DNA of 23,805 nucleotides from JAXGMQ01 sp964613055 (GTDB taxonomy: Bacteria > Caldisericota > Caldisericia > JAAYUI01), in contig CAZTGD010000030.1 of the NCBI GenBank assembly GCA_964613055.1, positions 1 through 23,805 of the forward strand, in the 5' to 3' direction. Below, one piece after another: positions 23,295 through 23,805 of the stretch. Numbering within the stretch: position 1 is the stretch's first letter; each line of letters opens with the position of its first letter. The notes beneath the pieces were generated by a model. It worked only from the letters and a program-made list of their open reading frames with translations, ran no database searches and was not told the origin of the DNA. The position numbers and the translations under genes were made by a program.

Positions 23295-23726
23295 ATGGCT
23301 ACTGATAAAAATGTGAATGATAACCAAGCTGAAGAAATAATTCTAACAACTGGAGATATCAAACTTGACTATGTTGTTTTAGATCTGGTGTCCTTCAGGA
23401 TATCAAACCACGGATTCCTATCATCAGAATTGACAAGAATAAGGGATTATTACACAGATGAAATAGAAAAGCTTCGAAAACTGAAGGATAAAAGCACTTC
23501 AAAAACTCCCAGTGAGTTCAATATCGGTAGGAGTCAGTACGATGTCGCGTTCCATATCGCAACGCTTGAGTTGAAAAAACGAGCGCTTTGTCTCGGTGCA
23601 GATGCGGTGGTTTGTGTGAGACAGAACGTTGAACACATAACAAACACATCAGTTGGATTCATCATCAATATCTACGGAACAGCGGTGAAGTACAATTACA
23701 ACGAGTCTGATGACCTAGGTTGGTAG
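23295..23726 (+). CDS. YbjQ-family (PF01906-like) protein
   Basis: The 143 residues from ATG 23295 show the family pattern. There is an N-terminal I-I-L-T-T-G-D-I strand, a helical middle with L-x-x-I-R-D-Y-Y, then A-x-x-L-E-L-K-K-R-A-x-x-L-G-A-D-A-V-V-C-V-R and the closing G-T-A-V-K-Y strand. YbjQ proteins form small pentamers, and their function is unknown despite the 'heavy-metal-binding' label. GGAAG at 23284-23288 supports this start. The in-frame ATG at 23238 would add 19 hydrophobic residues and has AAGGG touching the start codon, which is too close. It forms a separate unit downstream of the terminator. Nothing is visible in the final 79 bases after it. Confidence 0.75.
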   Translation: MATDKNVNDNQAEEIILTTGDIKLDYVVLDLVSFRISNHGFLSSELTRIRDYYTDEIEKLRKLKDKSTSKTPSEFNIGRSQYDVAFHIATLELKKRALCLGADAVVCVRQNVEHITNTSVGFIINIYGTAVKYNYNESDDLGW

Positions 23727-23805
23727 CACTAGATTGTTATGGTATTTTTATGGGGCTAGCCTAGTATAGAAACCCAAGTCTGCTAAAATAGTCAGCAATG
23801 AAGCA

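Noticed and set aside
1..23805. CRISPR array, prophage, integrase or toxin-antitoxin locus
   Set aside because: No regularly spaced repeats and no matching proteins were seen on either strand.

Overview
The window looks like chromosomal DNA from an anaerobic, hydrogen-metabolising bacterium. Shine-Dalgarno sites of the AAGGAGG type, sigma70-like promoters (TTGAC.. and TA..AT boxes 16-17 bp apart) and a tRNA-Gly with an encoded CCA all point to Bacteria rather than Archaea. An Hdr/Mvh-type gene set without visible methanogenesis genes, PQQ-propeller and copper-amine-oxidase-N 'stalk' secreted proteins, and a serA/DUF1015 cluster would fit deep-branching anaerobic lineages. I cannot name the phylum from the sequence.

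Layout. (1) 1-1400 is a decaying stretch. It holds a remnant of an IS1595-type transposase and a peptidoglycan amidase plus stalk-domain gene that is in one frame but broken by two stop codons. (2) 1495-4409 on the minus strand holds two adjacent, diverged paralogues of unknown function and, upstream of them with its own promoter, a small DUF4870-like membrane protein. (3) 4577-15314 is a tightly packed ten-gene plus-strand operon behind a strong promoter: hdrC, hdrB, an FAD/NAD(P) oxidoreductase, a six-cluster ferredoxin, an mvhD paralogue with a C-terminal winged-helix-like extension, a double (fused) hdrA, a normal mvhD, mvhG, mvhA and a hydrogenase maturation protease. (4) 15352-18017 holds two exported proteins: a PQQ propeller with a stalk domain, and a two-repeat beta-sandwich protein. 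(5) 18100-19199 on the minus strand holds tRNA-Gly(CCC) and an unknown membrane protein. (6) 19297-23168 is a serine-related cluster: an EamA/SMR-type membrane protein, a class V aminotransferase, a short SerA and a DUF1015 protein, closed by a strong terminator. (7) 23295-23726 encodes a YbjQ-family protein.

How the genes work together. The central operon should make a soluble, flavin-based electron-bifurcating complex. MvhAG would oxidise H2 and MvhD would pass electrons to the HdrA flavin. HdrBC would reduce a disulfide-like acceptor while ferredoxin is reduced at low potential. Two things set it apart from the methanogen version: an oxidoreductase/ferredoxin pair resembling the FNOR-CooF pair of CO dehydrogenase clusters lies inside the operon, and there are two different MvhD proteins with a double HdrA. 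These suggest a complex with an additional NAD(P)H port. The real disulfide substrate is unknown because coenzyme M/B would not be expected in a bacterium of this kind.

The serine cluster appears to encode 3-phosphoglycerate oxidation and transamination. A DUF1015 protein carrying a ParB/SerK-like DGHHR motif sits where a phosphoserine-handling enzyme would be expected.

Three minus-strand genes have the -10 box only 6-7 bases before the start codon and no Shine-Dalgarno site, so leaderless mRNAs are likely in this organism.
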